Assembly: GCA_964653655.1 (NCBI GenBank)
Contig: CAZZHG010000017.1
Span: 1-64,000 of the forward strand
Reading direction: 5' to 3'
Length of the DNA: 64,000 nt
Origin: CAZZHG01 sp964653655
GTDB taxonomy: Bacteria > Bdellovibrionota > FAC87 > UBA2466
The notes under the pieces are model-generated. The model did not search any database. It was not told the DNA's origin and worked only from the letters and a program-made list of their open reading frames with translations. This document shows positions 9,379-17,021 of this stretch, piece after piece. The stretch's first letter is position 1, and the number at the start of each line of letters is the position of its first letter. The translations under genes were made by a program, and so were the position numbers.

Positions 9379-9805
9379 GTCCCAATCCAAGTTGCACGGC
9401 CCATTCGAGAGCGGCGATGAAACGAAGTAGCAGCCGCCAAGGTTTACCCTTCGGCCCCGCTTTCATCCTTCGCGAAATCAGAGCCACGGCCTTCTTGAAG
9501 GCCTGCCCCCTCTCGCCCCAAACGATTTCCCAGTTTCCCCGCCGGCACCCGAGAACCATTCCGACCACTTCCGCCGGAGGGTCCCAATCCGTGGCCCGGT
9601 CTCCCTTCGTAGCGAGCCGGCCGCCACGCCGGTGCACCCGATGAGCCGACCAAACCCGCCGGCCATCGAGGCGAAAGGGGCCGGTAACGACGACATCACC
9701 TTCCCGAAGCGGCCCGGTCCTGGACCCGTCGACGAGAATCGAATCGCCGGCCTTCAGGGCGGGGGTCATGCTTTCGCCGTCGAAAGGAACCCACGCTTTC
9801 GTCAT
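9356..9805 (-). CDS. S24/S26-type serine peptidase (signal-peptidase-like)
   Basis: A 149-residue protein with the signal-peptidase/LexA-type core: the catalytic serine in FDGESMTPALKAGD (Ser12), then REGDVVV, then AHRVHRRGGRLATKGDR. The general base position is His55 (AHRV), the arrangement of archaeal/ER-type signal peptidases, rather than the lysine of bacterial LepB; the TKGD box at 66-69 fits this too. The C-terminal 40 residues are basic and hydrophobic and could associate with the membrane. The ATG at 9805 overlaps the precursor peptide stop (TGATG). Upstream in-frame codons back to 9913 would run over the peptide gene and are rejected. Inferred role: cleavage of the candidate precursor's leader or another operon substrate. 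Confidence 0.78.
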   Translation of the reverse strand: MTKAWVPFDGESMTPALKAGDSILVDGSRTGPLREGDVVVTGPFRLDGRRVWSAHRVHRRGGRLATKGDRATDWDPPAEVVGMVLGCRRGNWEIVWGERGQAFKKAVALISRRMKAGPKGKPWRLLLRFIAALEWAVQLGLGHVRYHSV

Positions 9806-9984
9806 CAGGAGAGCAGCCTGTTCGAGCGGCAGAAGTTGGGCGCCCCGAGGGACTCCTTGCGCTGGCCGTTCAGGGTTCCGTTGCACGTAATGGCGGCGCC
9901 ATTCACGAGCCACGGCTCCGAAATTATTTTCGGCTTCTCGTACGGTTCACTCTCCGGCTTCTTATCTTTCGGATCCTCGTTCAT
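9805..9984 (-). CDS. Candidate RiPP precursor peptide (59 aa)
   Basis: A 59-residue acidic/charged peptide. The N-terminal half (residues 1-24) is lysine, glutamate and proline rich and contains YEKPKI, matching the YxxPx(I/L) motif that PqqD-like RRE domains bind in lasso leader peptides. The C-terminal half contains NGAAITCNGTLNGQ and PNFCRSNRLLS, with two cysteines (34 and 52) and a C-terminal serine. It is coupled on both sides: ATGA overlap with the radical SAM gene and TGATG overlap with the peptidase gene. It has its own strong ribosome site, GAGGAG, five bases before the ATG. Position, size, leader motif and translation signal all suggest a modified peptide. The bond type formed is not known. 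Confidence 0.7.
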   Translation of the reverse strand: MNEDPKDKKPESEPYEKPKIISEPWLVNGAAITCNGTLNGQRKESLGAPNFCRSNRLLS

Positions 9985-11006
9985 TTTAGCTCCTCGAAAA
10001 CTTGGGCCCTGAGCCGTGCGCTTTCGGCCGCGTACGGAATCACTTTCTTGGGATCGCCCAGCTCGTTGCGGGCCATTCCCGGGCAGTGCTCGCAAAAGCC
10101 CGCGGCCGATCCCTTCGGCATCCCGTGCAAATCACCCATTCGCAAATTTCTCCAGCGCCGGGCTATCTCGTTCCCCCAAAGCTCGGAGAACGGCGTTTCG
10201 AGGAGACTGCCGAGCGGCTCGCGGACCTCGATGCAGGTCAAAAGCTCCCCGTAGGCGGTGACCGCGCACTTTGCTTTCGCGACACCGCACGTGTGGTGCT
10301 CGGGGCTCGTCTGCTCGAGTCCACCCGGCCCGTTTCGGCGCGACTTCTCGCGGAAATAGCCAAGGAGCTGCTCGCTCGTCGCCCTTAGGCGGGTCGGCGC
10401 CGGATCTCCGCTGAATTTCGCCGTCACGATGGAGTCCGCCTGAAGCGGATAACGGCGCTCCCGGCACCAGGCTTCCAGCTCGAAATACCCCTCGATATTT
10501 TCCCGGGTGAGCAGAGTGTTCACCGTAACGGCCAGCCCCGATTGATCCAAAGCGTCGAAAGCCTTCATCAGCTTCGCGTGGGAGCCTTGCTTCGCCGTCA
10601 TGCGATCGTGAAGCAAGGGATCGACGCTGTAGAGGCTCACGGTCACGTAGGCGAAGCCCGTCGCCTTCAGCCGGCGCGCGGCATCGCGATCGATCTTGAG
10701 CCCGTTGGTGATCATGGAAAGCGAAAAGCCGAGCTCCGAGGCGTGCTCTGCGATTTCCCAGAAATTCGGATGAAGCATCGCTTCGCCGCCCATGAGCACG
10801 ATGTATAGAACGCCGGCGCTCCGAAGCTCGCCGAGCACGTGTTTCCACTGTTCGAGAGTGAGCTTGCGTTTGGGATCGTCGCGGAAGGAATCGAGGTAGC
10901 AGTGAGGGCACCGCTCGTTGCAACGATACGTCAGCTCGAGGGACGCCTTCATGGGGCGGGAGGAGGAAAGGCTCTTGTCCCCCCATTTGTCGAGAAGCGC
11001 GCTCAC
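9981..11006 (-). CDS. Radical SAM/SPASM peptide-modifying enzyme
   Basis: A 341-residue enzyme. The radical SAM cluster motif CxxxCxxC is at Cys29, Cys33 and Cys36 (YRCNERCPHCY), followed by a TIM-barrel core (LMGGEAMLHPNF; LSMITNGLKID). The C-terminal region has a SPASM-like cysteine set at about 240, 247, 258, 305 and 308, for auxiliary Fe-S clusters. SPASM enzymes with a separate PqqD-like partner typically modify ribosomal peptides (PqqE, mycofactocin and thioether-forming enzymes). The start is the GTG at 11006, overlapping the PqqD stop as GTGA; the longer reading frame back to 11153 has no such support. The precursor peptide follows directly. Confidence 0.88.
   Translation of the reverse strand: MSALLDKWGDKSLSSSRPMKASLELTYRCNERCPHCYLDSFRDDPKRKLTLEQWKHVLGELRSAGVLYIVLMGGEAMLHPNFWEIAEHASELGFSLSMITNGLKIDRDAARRLKATGFAYVTVSLYSVDPLLHDRMTAKQGSHAKLMKAFDALDQSGLAVTVNTLLTRENIEGYFELEAWCRERRYPLQADSIVTAKFSGDPAPTRLRATSEQLLGYFREKSRRNGPGGLEQTSPEHHTCGVAKAKCAVTAYGELLTCIEVREPLGSLLETPFSELWGNEIARRWRNLRMGDLHGMPKGSAAGFCEHCPGMARNELGDPKKVIPYAAESARLRAQVFEELK
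9990..9995 (-). promoter_or_regulatory. Strong Shine-Dalgarno for the precursor peptide
   Basis: Reading the minus strand, GAGGAG lies five bases before the ATG at 9984, inside the last codons of the radical SAM gene. It is the clearest ribosome site in this operon. It decides the peptide's start and suggests the peptide is translated more strongly than its neighbours. Confidence 0.75.
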
Positions 11007-11272
11007 GAAACGATTTCCACCAATTCCAGCTCCCGAAGCTGCGCTTCGAACTCGCCCACGTGGGTTTCCGCCGTCCCCTCGTCGATACCGAAGCGGGCGG
11101 CGAGCCCGGTCACCAACTCCCCGTGATCGCGGGTACCGTCGAGATGTTCCCAAATCCAGGTTCCCGATCGGTTGAACTCGTGGACCAGATCGCGCGCCGG
11201 ATTGAGCAGCACCGCGACTCCCTCGAAGGTTTGCCAGCCGACGCCCTTGGCCCTCTTCAGCCGATCAGCCAT
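11003..11272 (-). CDS. PqqD-like peptide-recognition (RRE) protein
   Basis: An 89-residue stand-alone PqqD-family protein: residues 12-35 read WQTFEGVAVLLNPARDLVHE, then FNRSGTWIWEHLDGTRDHGELV, and a C-terminal helical part ending LRELELVEIV. Family members bind leader peptides and present them to radical SAM or other tailoring enzymes. The ATG at 11272 overlaps the end of the HPr-kinase-like gene by eight bases, and its stop overlaps the GTG of the radical SAM gene. Length is typical (about 90 residues). Similar proteins also occur in HPr-kinase-like/exosortase loci, where the role is less clear. Confidence 0.85.
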   Translation of the reverse strand: MADRLKRAKGVGWQTFEGVAVLLNPARDLVHEFNRSGTWIWEHLDGTRDHGELVTGLAARFGIDEGTAETHVGEFEAQLRELELVEIVS

Positions 11273-12137
11273 CGATCACCTCCCAAAAGTCCGCGTCTTT
11301 TCTGAATGACAGTTCGAAACCGGGCACCTGACGAACGATCCGCGCGAGCAGTTCCATGAGCTCCGGGGCCATCGCAGGGTCCGAAAGCAGGCAAGAGTGC
11401 AAAAGCGCCCTCGCCGCCTCGCCCGGCTCGAGAGCACGGGCCGCGACTTGCGGGGACTGTTTGAGCCAGTAAAAGCCCGCGACCGTGCTGCGCTTGTCCA
11501 GATTGGCGGGATCGAATCGCGCTTGCCCGAGAAGAGCGGCTTCCGCGGTGGTGGCGAGATCTCCCACCCGGATCAAATTGATGTCGTCGCCGAGTACCGT
11601 ACGGCCTCCGGCAAGAGATGCGATCGTGGATTTTCCCGCTCCGGAATGCCCCAGAAACACATGGGCCCGGCCGTCTTTTCCGACGATAACCGACGAGTGA
11701 GCGACGAGCGCCCCTTGCTTCAAAAGCGCCGGCGGCAGAAACCAACGGAGCGCATTGAAAATCCCGTCGGTGCTGTCCCGGCGCGAGGCAATCACCGCTT
11801 CCCAGTCGCCCAGCCGGCGCGCCACGAAATCCCGCTGCAAAACCACGTCCCCCGCGACCTCGAAACCGGGATCCGGATCGTCGTCGAAGGCGGAGTCCGG
11901 GTCGGACCATAGAAGGTCGGCGTCCCTCCAATGGAGGTGAAGCTTCGGCTCGCCTTGCCTCAGCCAGCTCGCCGGCAGACGATCCCTCGCGAAAGCCAGA
12001 CTCTCCGGTGTTTCGAAGCGGAAGCGGACGGCGAGGCCGTGGTAATGGCAATCGAAGTGGGGAGCTTCGGAAACCGTGTCTAAAGCCTCCGCCAGCCGGT
12101 GTTTGCCGGCTCGCGTGGCACTCGAAAAAATTGGCAC
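11265..12137 (-). CDS. HPr kinase-like protein
   Basis: A 290-residue P-loop protein. The C-terminal half carries Walker A GHSGAGKST (163-171) and a VLGDD Walker B-like strand (181-185), the arrangement of HPr(Ser) kinase/phosphorylase and PEP carboxykinase folds. The N-terminal half is variable and has no recognised HPr-kinase domain. In paeninodin-type lasso-peptide clusters a related kinase phosphorylates the peptide's C-terminal serine; in exosortase loci related HPr-rel proteins sit with PqqD-like proteins. Here it is the first gene of the operon. The start is a GTG at 12137, six bases after a TATAAT box and without a Shine-Dalgarno, so the message may be leaderless. Confidence 0.82.
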   Translation of the reverse strand: MPIFSSATRAGKHRLAEALDTVSEAPHFDCHYHGLAVRFRFETPESLAFARDRLPASWLRQGEPKLHLHWRDADLLWSDPDSAFDDDPDPGFEVAGDVVLQRDFVARRLGDWEAVIASRRDSTDGIFNALRWFLPPALLKQGALVAHSSVIVGKDGRAHVFLGHSGAGKSTIASLAGGRTVLGDDINLIRVGDLATTAEAALLGQARFDPANLDKRSTVAGFYWLKQSPQVAARALEPGEAARALLHSCLLSDPAMAPELMELLARIVRQVPGFELSFRKDADFWEVIDG

Positions 12138-12143
12138 CTAAGC

Positions 12144-12149
12144 ATTATA
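12144..12149 (-). promoter_or_regulatory. TATAAT -10 box of the peptide operon
   Basis: Reading the minus strand, TATAAT is separated by six bases (GCTTAG) from the GTG start at 12137. A weak -35-like TTATGG lies 18 bases upstream. The spacing predicts a transcript beginning at or near the start codon. It lies in the only non-coding gap (12138-12182) between this operon and the M16 peptidase gene. Confidence 0.5.
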
Positions 12150-12182
12150 GGCGGTAAGCGCCGGGCCCCATAACGCGCTTGG

Positions 12183-13457
12183 TTAGCGAAAAAGGCTGAT
12201 AGTTCCGCGGGGCTTGTGCTTGCCCATGGTAAGCACCGCTTCCTTGCGCGGCGTGAAAATACGCTGGGCGAGCCGTTGCATGGACTCCGGAGTAACGCGA
12301 AGTATTTCCCGCACCACCTCCTCGACGCTTAGGTAGCGACCGAAGACGAGCTCGTTTCTGCCGATGGATTCCTGCCGAGATTCCATTTCGTCGGAGGCGA
12401 GCAGTACCGCTCCCTTGATCTGTCCCTTCACCTGCTCGAGATCCTCGCGGGCGATGGGCTCTTCGGCGAGCCGCAGCAGTTCTCTGGAAAGAATGTCGAG
12501 ACACTTACCCAGCGAACGGGTCGAGGTGTTCAGGTAGACGCTGAAAAGTCCCGTGTCGGAAAAGGATAGGCAGTCGCAGTCGATCGTGTAGGCAAGCCCC
12601 GCCTTCTCGCGGATTTCCTGGAACAGCCGGCTCGACATGCCCCCACCGAGAAAGAAGCTGAGAATCAGAAGATCGAACCGCTCCTGGGAACGAAACCCCA
12701 CGCCCTCGAACCCGATGAGCAGATGGGTCTGATCGGAGGCCGCCACCAGGTGCTTGTGCTTGGACTGATACTCCGGAGGCTTCACCTTAACGGCCGGAAC
12801 TTTCGTGGACGCGCCGAAGACAAAGAGTTTCTCGGCGAGGTCCCTCACCCGATCGAACTCCACATTACCCGACACGCTCAGCACCATGTTGTCCGGCCGG
12901 TAGTGCCGCTTGAAATAGGTCTCGATCCGCCCGCGGGTCATCGACAGAATATTCGCCCGGTTTCCGATCACCGGAAGCCCGAGCGGATCGCCCCGCCAAA
13001 TCGCCTGCAGAAAAAGATCGAGAATGGAATCGTCGGGAGCGTCCTCGACGAGAGAAAGCTCATGAAGAAGAACCTTCTTCTCCCTCTCCATCTCGGCCTT
13101 GGGAAAGGTCGGGTGAATGACCAGATCGGAGAGCACGTCGAGCGCGGTTTCAAGATGCTCGGCGAGAACCGTCGCGTGGTAGCAGGTATATTCCTTGTCC
13201 GTGAAGGCGTTGAGGTCCCCGCCCAGTCTCTCCAGGGCCGTGGCGATCTCGATGGGAGTCCGCCGCTCGGTTCCCTTGAAGAGCATGTGCTCTAGGAAAT
13301 GACTAAGACCCGCTTCGCGCTTGGTTTCGAACCGGCTACCGACGCGCACCCAGGCGCCAAGAGAGACACTGCGAACGCGCGTGTGCCTCTCCACGACTAC
13401 GGTCAGTCCGTTTTCGAGCGTGAATTTCTTGAACTCGGGAGCTGGAAAATCCCACAT
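12183..13457 (-). CDS. M16 family zinc metallopeptidase
   Basis: A 424-residue insulinase/pitrilysin-family peptidase related to mitochondrial processing peptidase beta and Bacillus MlpA. The inverted zinc motif HxxEH is at 53-57 (HFLEH). The third glutamate ligand probably falls in the helix after LNAFTDKEYTCYHATVL. The C-terminal half is the usual inactive M16 domain (FEGVGFRSQERFDLLILSFF). It lies 14 bp after pnp on the same strand; the rpsO-pnp-M16 order is common in bacteria. No signal peptide is visible, so it is presumably cytoplasmic. Confidence 0.9.
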   Translation of the reverse strand: MWDFPAPEFKKFTLENGLTVVVERHTRVRSVSLGAWVRVGSRFETKREAGLSHFLEHMLFKGTERRTPIEIATALERLGGDLNAFTDKEYTCYHATVLAEHLETALDVLSDLVIHPTFPKAEMEREKKVLLHELSLVEDAPDDSILDLFLQAIWRGDPLGLPVIGNRANILSMTRGRIETYFKRHYRPDNMVLSVSGNVEFDRVRDLAEKLFVFGASTKVPAVKVKPPEYQSKHKHLVAASDQTHLLIGFEGVGFRSQERFDLLILSFFLGGGMSSRLFQEIREKAGLAYTIDCDCLSFSDTGLFSVYLNTSTRSLGKCLDILSRELLRLAEEPIAREDLEQVKGQIKGAVLLASDEMESRQESIGRNELVFGRYLSVEEVVREILRVTPESMQRLAQRIFTPRKEAVLTMGKHKPRGTISLFR

Positions 13458-13471
13458 TAGGGGATTGTAGC

Positions 13472-15892
13472 TCAGCGGTTGCCGCCGCCGCCACCACCGC
13501 CGCCGCCTCCGCCGCCACGGTATCCACCACCGCCGCCGCCGCGACCGCCTCCGCCGCCGCCACGGCCACCCCGGAAGCCACCACCGCCGCCACGGCCTCC
13601 ACCGCCTCCGCCGCCGCCGCGTCCACCGCCGCCACCGCCACGGTATCCGCCACCGCCTCCGCCGCCGCCGCGATCTCCACGGTCCCCGCCACGGTCGCCG
13701 CGATCACGGTATTCACCGCCGCCGCCACCGCCTTCACCGCCGCCGCCGCTGCTGAAGTCGTCATCCGATCCCGGAGGCGGCCCTTCCGAGCCGTCGTTGG
13801 GGAGCAGAGCTTTGCGCGATAGCCGGATCTTGCCTTGAGGATCGACCTCCAAGCATTTCACCTGCACCATCTCGCCCTCTTTGATGATGTCTTCCACCCG
13901 GCGCACGCGGTAATGAGCGAGCTCCGAGATGTGGCAAAGGCCGTCGGTGCCGGGAATGATCTCGATGAAGGCGCCGAAATCCGCGATGCGGGTGACGCGG
14001 CCTTCATAGATCCTGCCGGGCTCGGGCTCTTCCACGATCTGGTTGATGATGTCCATCGCCTTCTGGGCGCTGTCGCCGTCGGAAGAGGCGATGTGAATCG
14101 TGCCGTCGTCCTCGATGTCGATCTTGACGCCGGTCCGCTCGATGATGGAGCGAATGGTCTTACCGCCGGAGCCGATGACTTCGCGAACCTTATCCGGCTT
14201 CACCTTCATGGTGAAGATACGGGGCGCGTACTTGGAAAGCTCGGTGTTCGCCGTCGAAATCGCTTTCGCCATTTCGCCGAGAATGTGGAGCCGGCCTTCT
14301 TTGGCCTGCGCGAGAGCCTGCGCCATGATGTCGCTGCTGATTCCCTCGATCTTGAGATCCATCTGGAAAGCCGTGATGCCTTCCGCGGTTCCGCAGACCT
14401 TGAAGTCCATGTCGCCCAGGTGATCTTCGTCGCCGAGGATGTCGGAGAGAACGGCGATCTTGCCGCCTTCCTTAATCAAGCCCATCGCGACACCGGCAAC
14501 CGGCTTCGGGATCGGCACGCCGGCATCCATCAGCGCCATGGAACCGCTGCACACGGTGGCCATGGAGGAGGATCCGTTCGACTCGAGCACTTCCGACACG
14601 AGACGAATCGTGTACGGGAACTCTTCCTTCGACGGAATCACGTAAGAGAGCGCGCGCTCGGCGAGCACTCCGTGGCCGATTTCCCGGCGTCCCGCGGGAC
14701 GTAAGGGGCGGGCCTCACCGACGGAAAACGGCGGGAAGTTGTAATGCAGGAGGAAGGTCTTCTGGTACTGACCAGCCAGCGCATCAATCTTCTGCTCGTC
14801 GTCTTTCGTTCCCAGGGTAACGGCCGCGAGCACCTGCGTTTCACCGCGGGTGAACAGCGCCGAACCATGCACGCGCGGGAGTAGCCGCGTTTCGCAAGCG
14901 ATGGGCCGAATCTTGTTGTAGGGCCGGCCGTCGATGCGGAGCTTGGTATTGACCGTGAGCTCGCGGGCGTAAGTCGCCTTCAGCTCTTCGAGATAGGTCA
15001 CGAGGAGCTTGTTGCGAGCCGCGTCTTCCGCGGTTTTGGGCTCGGCGATTCCAAACTTTTCCTTAGCGAGCTTCTTCACCGTATCGAGCGCCTTGTAGCG
15101 ATCGAGCTTTTCACGGACGGCGAACGCCTTTTCGAAGTGCGGCCACAGGGTGTCGCGCATCTTCGTCTTCATGTCGGCGTCCCGGAGCGGCTTCGGGTAA
15201 TCGCGCTTGGCTTTATTGCCCGTCTTCGCGCGCAGATCGTTCTGCAGCTTGATGACGACTTGCATTTCGCGGTGAGCGAACTCGAGAGCGTCCACCATCT
15301 CCTGCTCGGAGACTTCCTTGGACAAACCTTCCACCATCACAACGCCGTCTTTCAGGCCGGACACGAGAATGTCCATCCGGCTTTCGAGCAGCTGCTCGGG
15401 AGTGGGGTTGGCGATGTACTCATTGTTGATTAGACCGACGCGGATGCTGCCGACCGGCCCATTGAAGGGGATGTCGGACATATGAAGCGCGGCGGAGGTC
15501 GCAATCGAACCGAGAAGACCGGGGTCGTTCACTCCGTCGTGGGAGAGAACCGTCACCGTCACGTTCGTTTCGTGGAGATAATCTTCAGGAAACAGCGGCC
15601 GCATGGGGCGGTCGATGAGGCGGGCGGTGAGCGTCGCCATGTCTGGCGGCTTCGCCTCACGCTTGAAGAATCCGCCGGGGATTCTGCCGGCGGCATAAAA
15701 CTTGCCCGGGAAGTCGACGGTGAGCGGGAAGAAGTCTTGTCCTTCCTTCGCGGTGGCCGCGGAGCAAACCGCGACGAGCACCACCGTTTCGCCGCACTTG
15801 GCGAGAACGGAGTCGGCCTGCTTGGCGAGCCGGCCGGTTTCGAGAGTGAGCACACGTCCGCCGTAATCGACGCTTAATTCAACGAGAGCCAT
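13472..15892 (-). CDS. pnp: Polyribonucleotide nucleotidyltransferase with glycine-rich RGG-like tail
   Basis: A phosphorolytic 3'-to-5' exoribonuclease and core RNA-degradation enzyme. The 806-residue protein has two RNase PH domains joined by a helical linker, a KH domain near 560-620 (KVREVIGSGGKTIRSI) and an S1 domain near 625-700 (GRIYEGRVTRIADFGAFIEI). It is about 100 residues longer than usual because of a C-terminal tail (about 714-806) made almost only of Gly with interspersed Arg, Tyr, Phe and Asp, resembling RGG boxes. The tail is encoded at about 13475-13753. The ATG at 15892 gives the standard N-terminus. It lies 55 bp after rpsO and 14 bp before the M16 gene. Confidence 0.96.
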   Translation of the reverse strand: MALVELSVDYGGRVLTLETGRLAKQADSVLAKCGETVVLVAVCSAATAKEGQDFFPLTVDFPGKFYAAGRIPGGFFKREAKPPDMATLTARLIDRPMRPLFPEDYLHETNVTVTVLSHDGVNDPGLLGSIATSAALHMSDIPFNGPVGSIRVGLINNEYIANPTPEQLLESRMDILVSGLKDGVVMVEGLSKEVSEQEMVDALEFAHREMQVVIKLQNDLRAKTGNKAKRDYPKPLRDADMKTKMRDTLWPHFEKAFAVREKLDRYKALDTVKKLAKEKFGIAEPKTAEDAARNKLLVTYLEELKATYARELTVNTKLRIDGRPYNKIRPIACETRLLPRVHGSALFTRGETQVLAAVTLGTKDDEQKIDALAGQYQKTFLLHYNFPPFSVGEARPLRPAGRREIGHGVLAERALSYVIPSKEEFPYTIRLVSEVLESNGSSSMATVCSGSMALMDAGVPIPKPVAGVAMGLIKEGGKIAVLSDILGDEDHLGDMDFKVCGTAEGITAFQMDLKIEGISSDIMAQALAQAKEGRLHILGEMAKAISTANTELSKYAPRIFTMKVKPDKVREVIGSGGKTIRSIIERTGVKIDIEDDGTIHIASSDGDSAQKAMDIINQIVEEPEPGRIYEGRVTRIADFGAFIEIIPGTDGLCHISELAHYRVRRVEDIIKEGEMVQVKCLEVDPQGKIRLSRKALLPNDGSEGPPPGSDDDFSSGGGGEGGGGGGEYRDRGDRGGDRGDRGGGGGGGGYRGGGGGGRGGGGGGGGRGGGGGFRGGRGGGGGGRGGGGGGYRGGGGGGGGGGGGNR

Positions 15893-15947
15893 AGATTTTC
15901 CTTTTTGTTCACTTGTAGGGCGAGGCAGGACACCGGTCCCGCGGCCA

Positions 15948-16217
15948 TTACTTTCTGATGTTCAATTTTTCGATGATCGCCTGGTACCGACCAGAGTCGA
16001 CCTTTCTAAGATAGTCGAGCAGACGGCGGCGGGTGCCTACCATCTTGAGCAGGCCACGACGAGAGTGGTGGTCCTTATTGTGGCTCTTGAAGTGAGGAGC
16101 CAAACTGTTAATCCGCTCGGTCAGAAGCGCTACCTGGACCTCGGGAGATCCGGTATCACGATCGTGCGTCGCGTGGGTCTTGATCAACTCGTTCTTTTTC
16201 GTCTTCTGCAGGCTCAA
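15948..16217 (-). CDS. rpsO: 30S ribosomal protein S15
   Basis: Primary 16S rRNA-binding protein of the small subunit platform. The 89-residue length is exactly typical, and the motifs HDRDTGSPEVQVALLTERIN and HxxDHHSRRGLLKMVGxRRRLLDYL are diagnostic. The start is a TTG at 16217 preceded by AGAGG five bases upstream. It sits between truB and pnp, the classical order. The 55-bp gap to pnp contains only a short GGAC/GTCC hairpin, not the terminator found there in E. coli. Confidence 0.97.
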   Translation of the reverse strand: MSLQKTKKNELIKTHATHDRDTGSPEVQVALLTERINSLAPHFKSHNKDHHSRRGLLKMVGTRRRLLDYLRKVDSGRYQAIIEKLNIRK

Positions 16218-16238
16218 AGGTACCTCTATCTATCCTTT

Positions 16239-17021
16239 TTAATTAACGAAGCTATTACCACTACGTTCGGGCATTTGCAACGGATGGCCAACGGGGGGCG
16301 GCGCGTTCTTGCGAAGCAGGCCTTCACCACGTAACAACCGGACATAATTGCGATATCCCTTGTCCATCCACTCGGGGATCGCTTCCGAAAGCTTTTCGAC
16401 CGTAACGCCCTCCTCGAGGAGGAACTCTCCGCAGGAAAGCCGGCGCAACTCGTTCAAGTGGCCGACCGTTCCGAGCCGTTTCGCCAGATCGTCGGCGAGG
16501 CTGCGGATATAGGTGCCCTTGGAGCAATGAACCTCGAACTCGATTTCCGTTCCGGTCATCGAGATGAGCTTCATGTCATAGAGCTGAACAGGAATGGGCT
16601 CGAGGCGGACCTTGATGTTCTGCCGGGCCAGATCATAAAGGCGCACGCCGTGAATCTTTTTCGCGCTGTACATGGGCGGCGTCTGGTGCCAAGTGCCCAC
16701 GTAATCGGCGAAGGTCTGCTTCACCAGGTCCTCGGTGAGCGCCGGAACATCCTTATTCTCGTTCACTTCGCCGGTGAGGTCCATGGTGTCGGTGCTTTGC
16801 CCGAGCTTCACTTTTGCGCGGTATTTCTTGTCCGCGTTGAGGAGCGCGTTCGAAAGCTTCGTCGCTTTTCCGACGAGAATCACGAGCGCGCCGCTCGCGA
16901 AGGGATCGAGGCTCCCCGCGTGGCCGACCTTGTCGGCGCCGAGAATGCGCTTCACCTGGCGCACGACATCGAAGCTCGTGGGCCCGGGAACCTTGTCGAT
17001 GACCAAAAGCGATTCTCTCAT
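16239..17021 (-). CDS. truB: tRNA pseudouridine(55) synthase
   Basis: Makes pseudouridine 55 in the T-loop of tRNAs. The 260-residue protein starts VIDKVPGPTSFDVVRQVKR and shows KVGHAGSLDPFASGALVI, which contains the catalytic aspartate of the TruB family. YSAKKIHGVRLYDLAR and the GTYIRSLADDLA motif follow. The ATG at 17021 overlaps the rbfA stop (ATGA). The C-terminal PUA-like domain is short, as in many non-enteric homologues. Confidence 0.96.
   Translation of the reverse strand: MRESLLVIDKVPGPTSFDVVRQVKRILGADKVGHAGSLDPFASGALVILVGKATKLSNALLNADKKYRAKVKLGQSTDTMDLTGEVNENKDVPALTEDLVKQTFADYVGTWHQTPPMYSAKKIHGVRLYDLARQNIKVRLEPIPVQLYDMKLISMTGTEIEFEVHCSKGTYIRSLADDLAKRLGTVGHLNELRRLSCGEFLLEEGVTVEKLSEAIPEWMDKGYRNYVRLLRGEGLLRKNAPPPVGHPLQMPERSGNSFVN

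Noticed and set aside
8428..12137. Lasso-peptide biosynthesis cluster
   Set aside because: Kinase, nucleotidyltransferase, PqqD-like protein and the YxxPx(I/L) leader fit, but no asparagine-synthetase-like cyclase or transglutaminase-like protease is present. A radical SAM enzyme takes that place.
12131..12146. TGGCAC as a sigma-54 -24 element
   Set aside because: No TTGC follows at the required five-base spacing; the minus-strand TATAAT explains the region better.
13479..13838. Proline-rich plus-strand open frame opposite the pnp tail
   Set aside because: It is the reverse complement of the glycine-rich coding tract and exists only because GGN codons read as CCN. No start signal or conserved domain.
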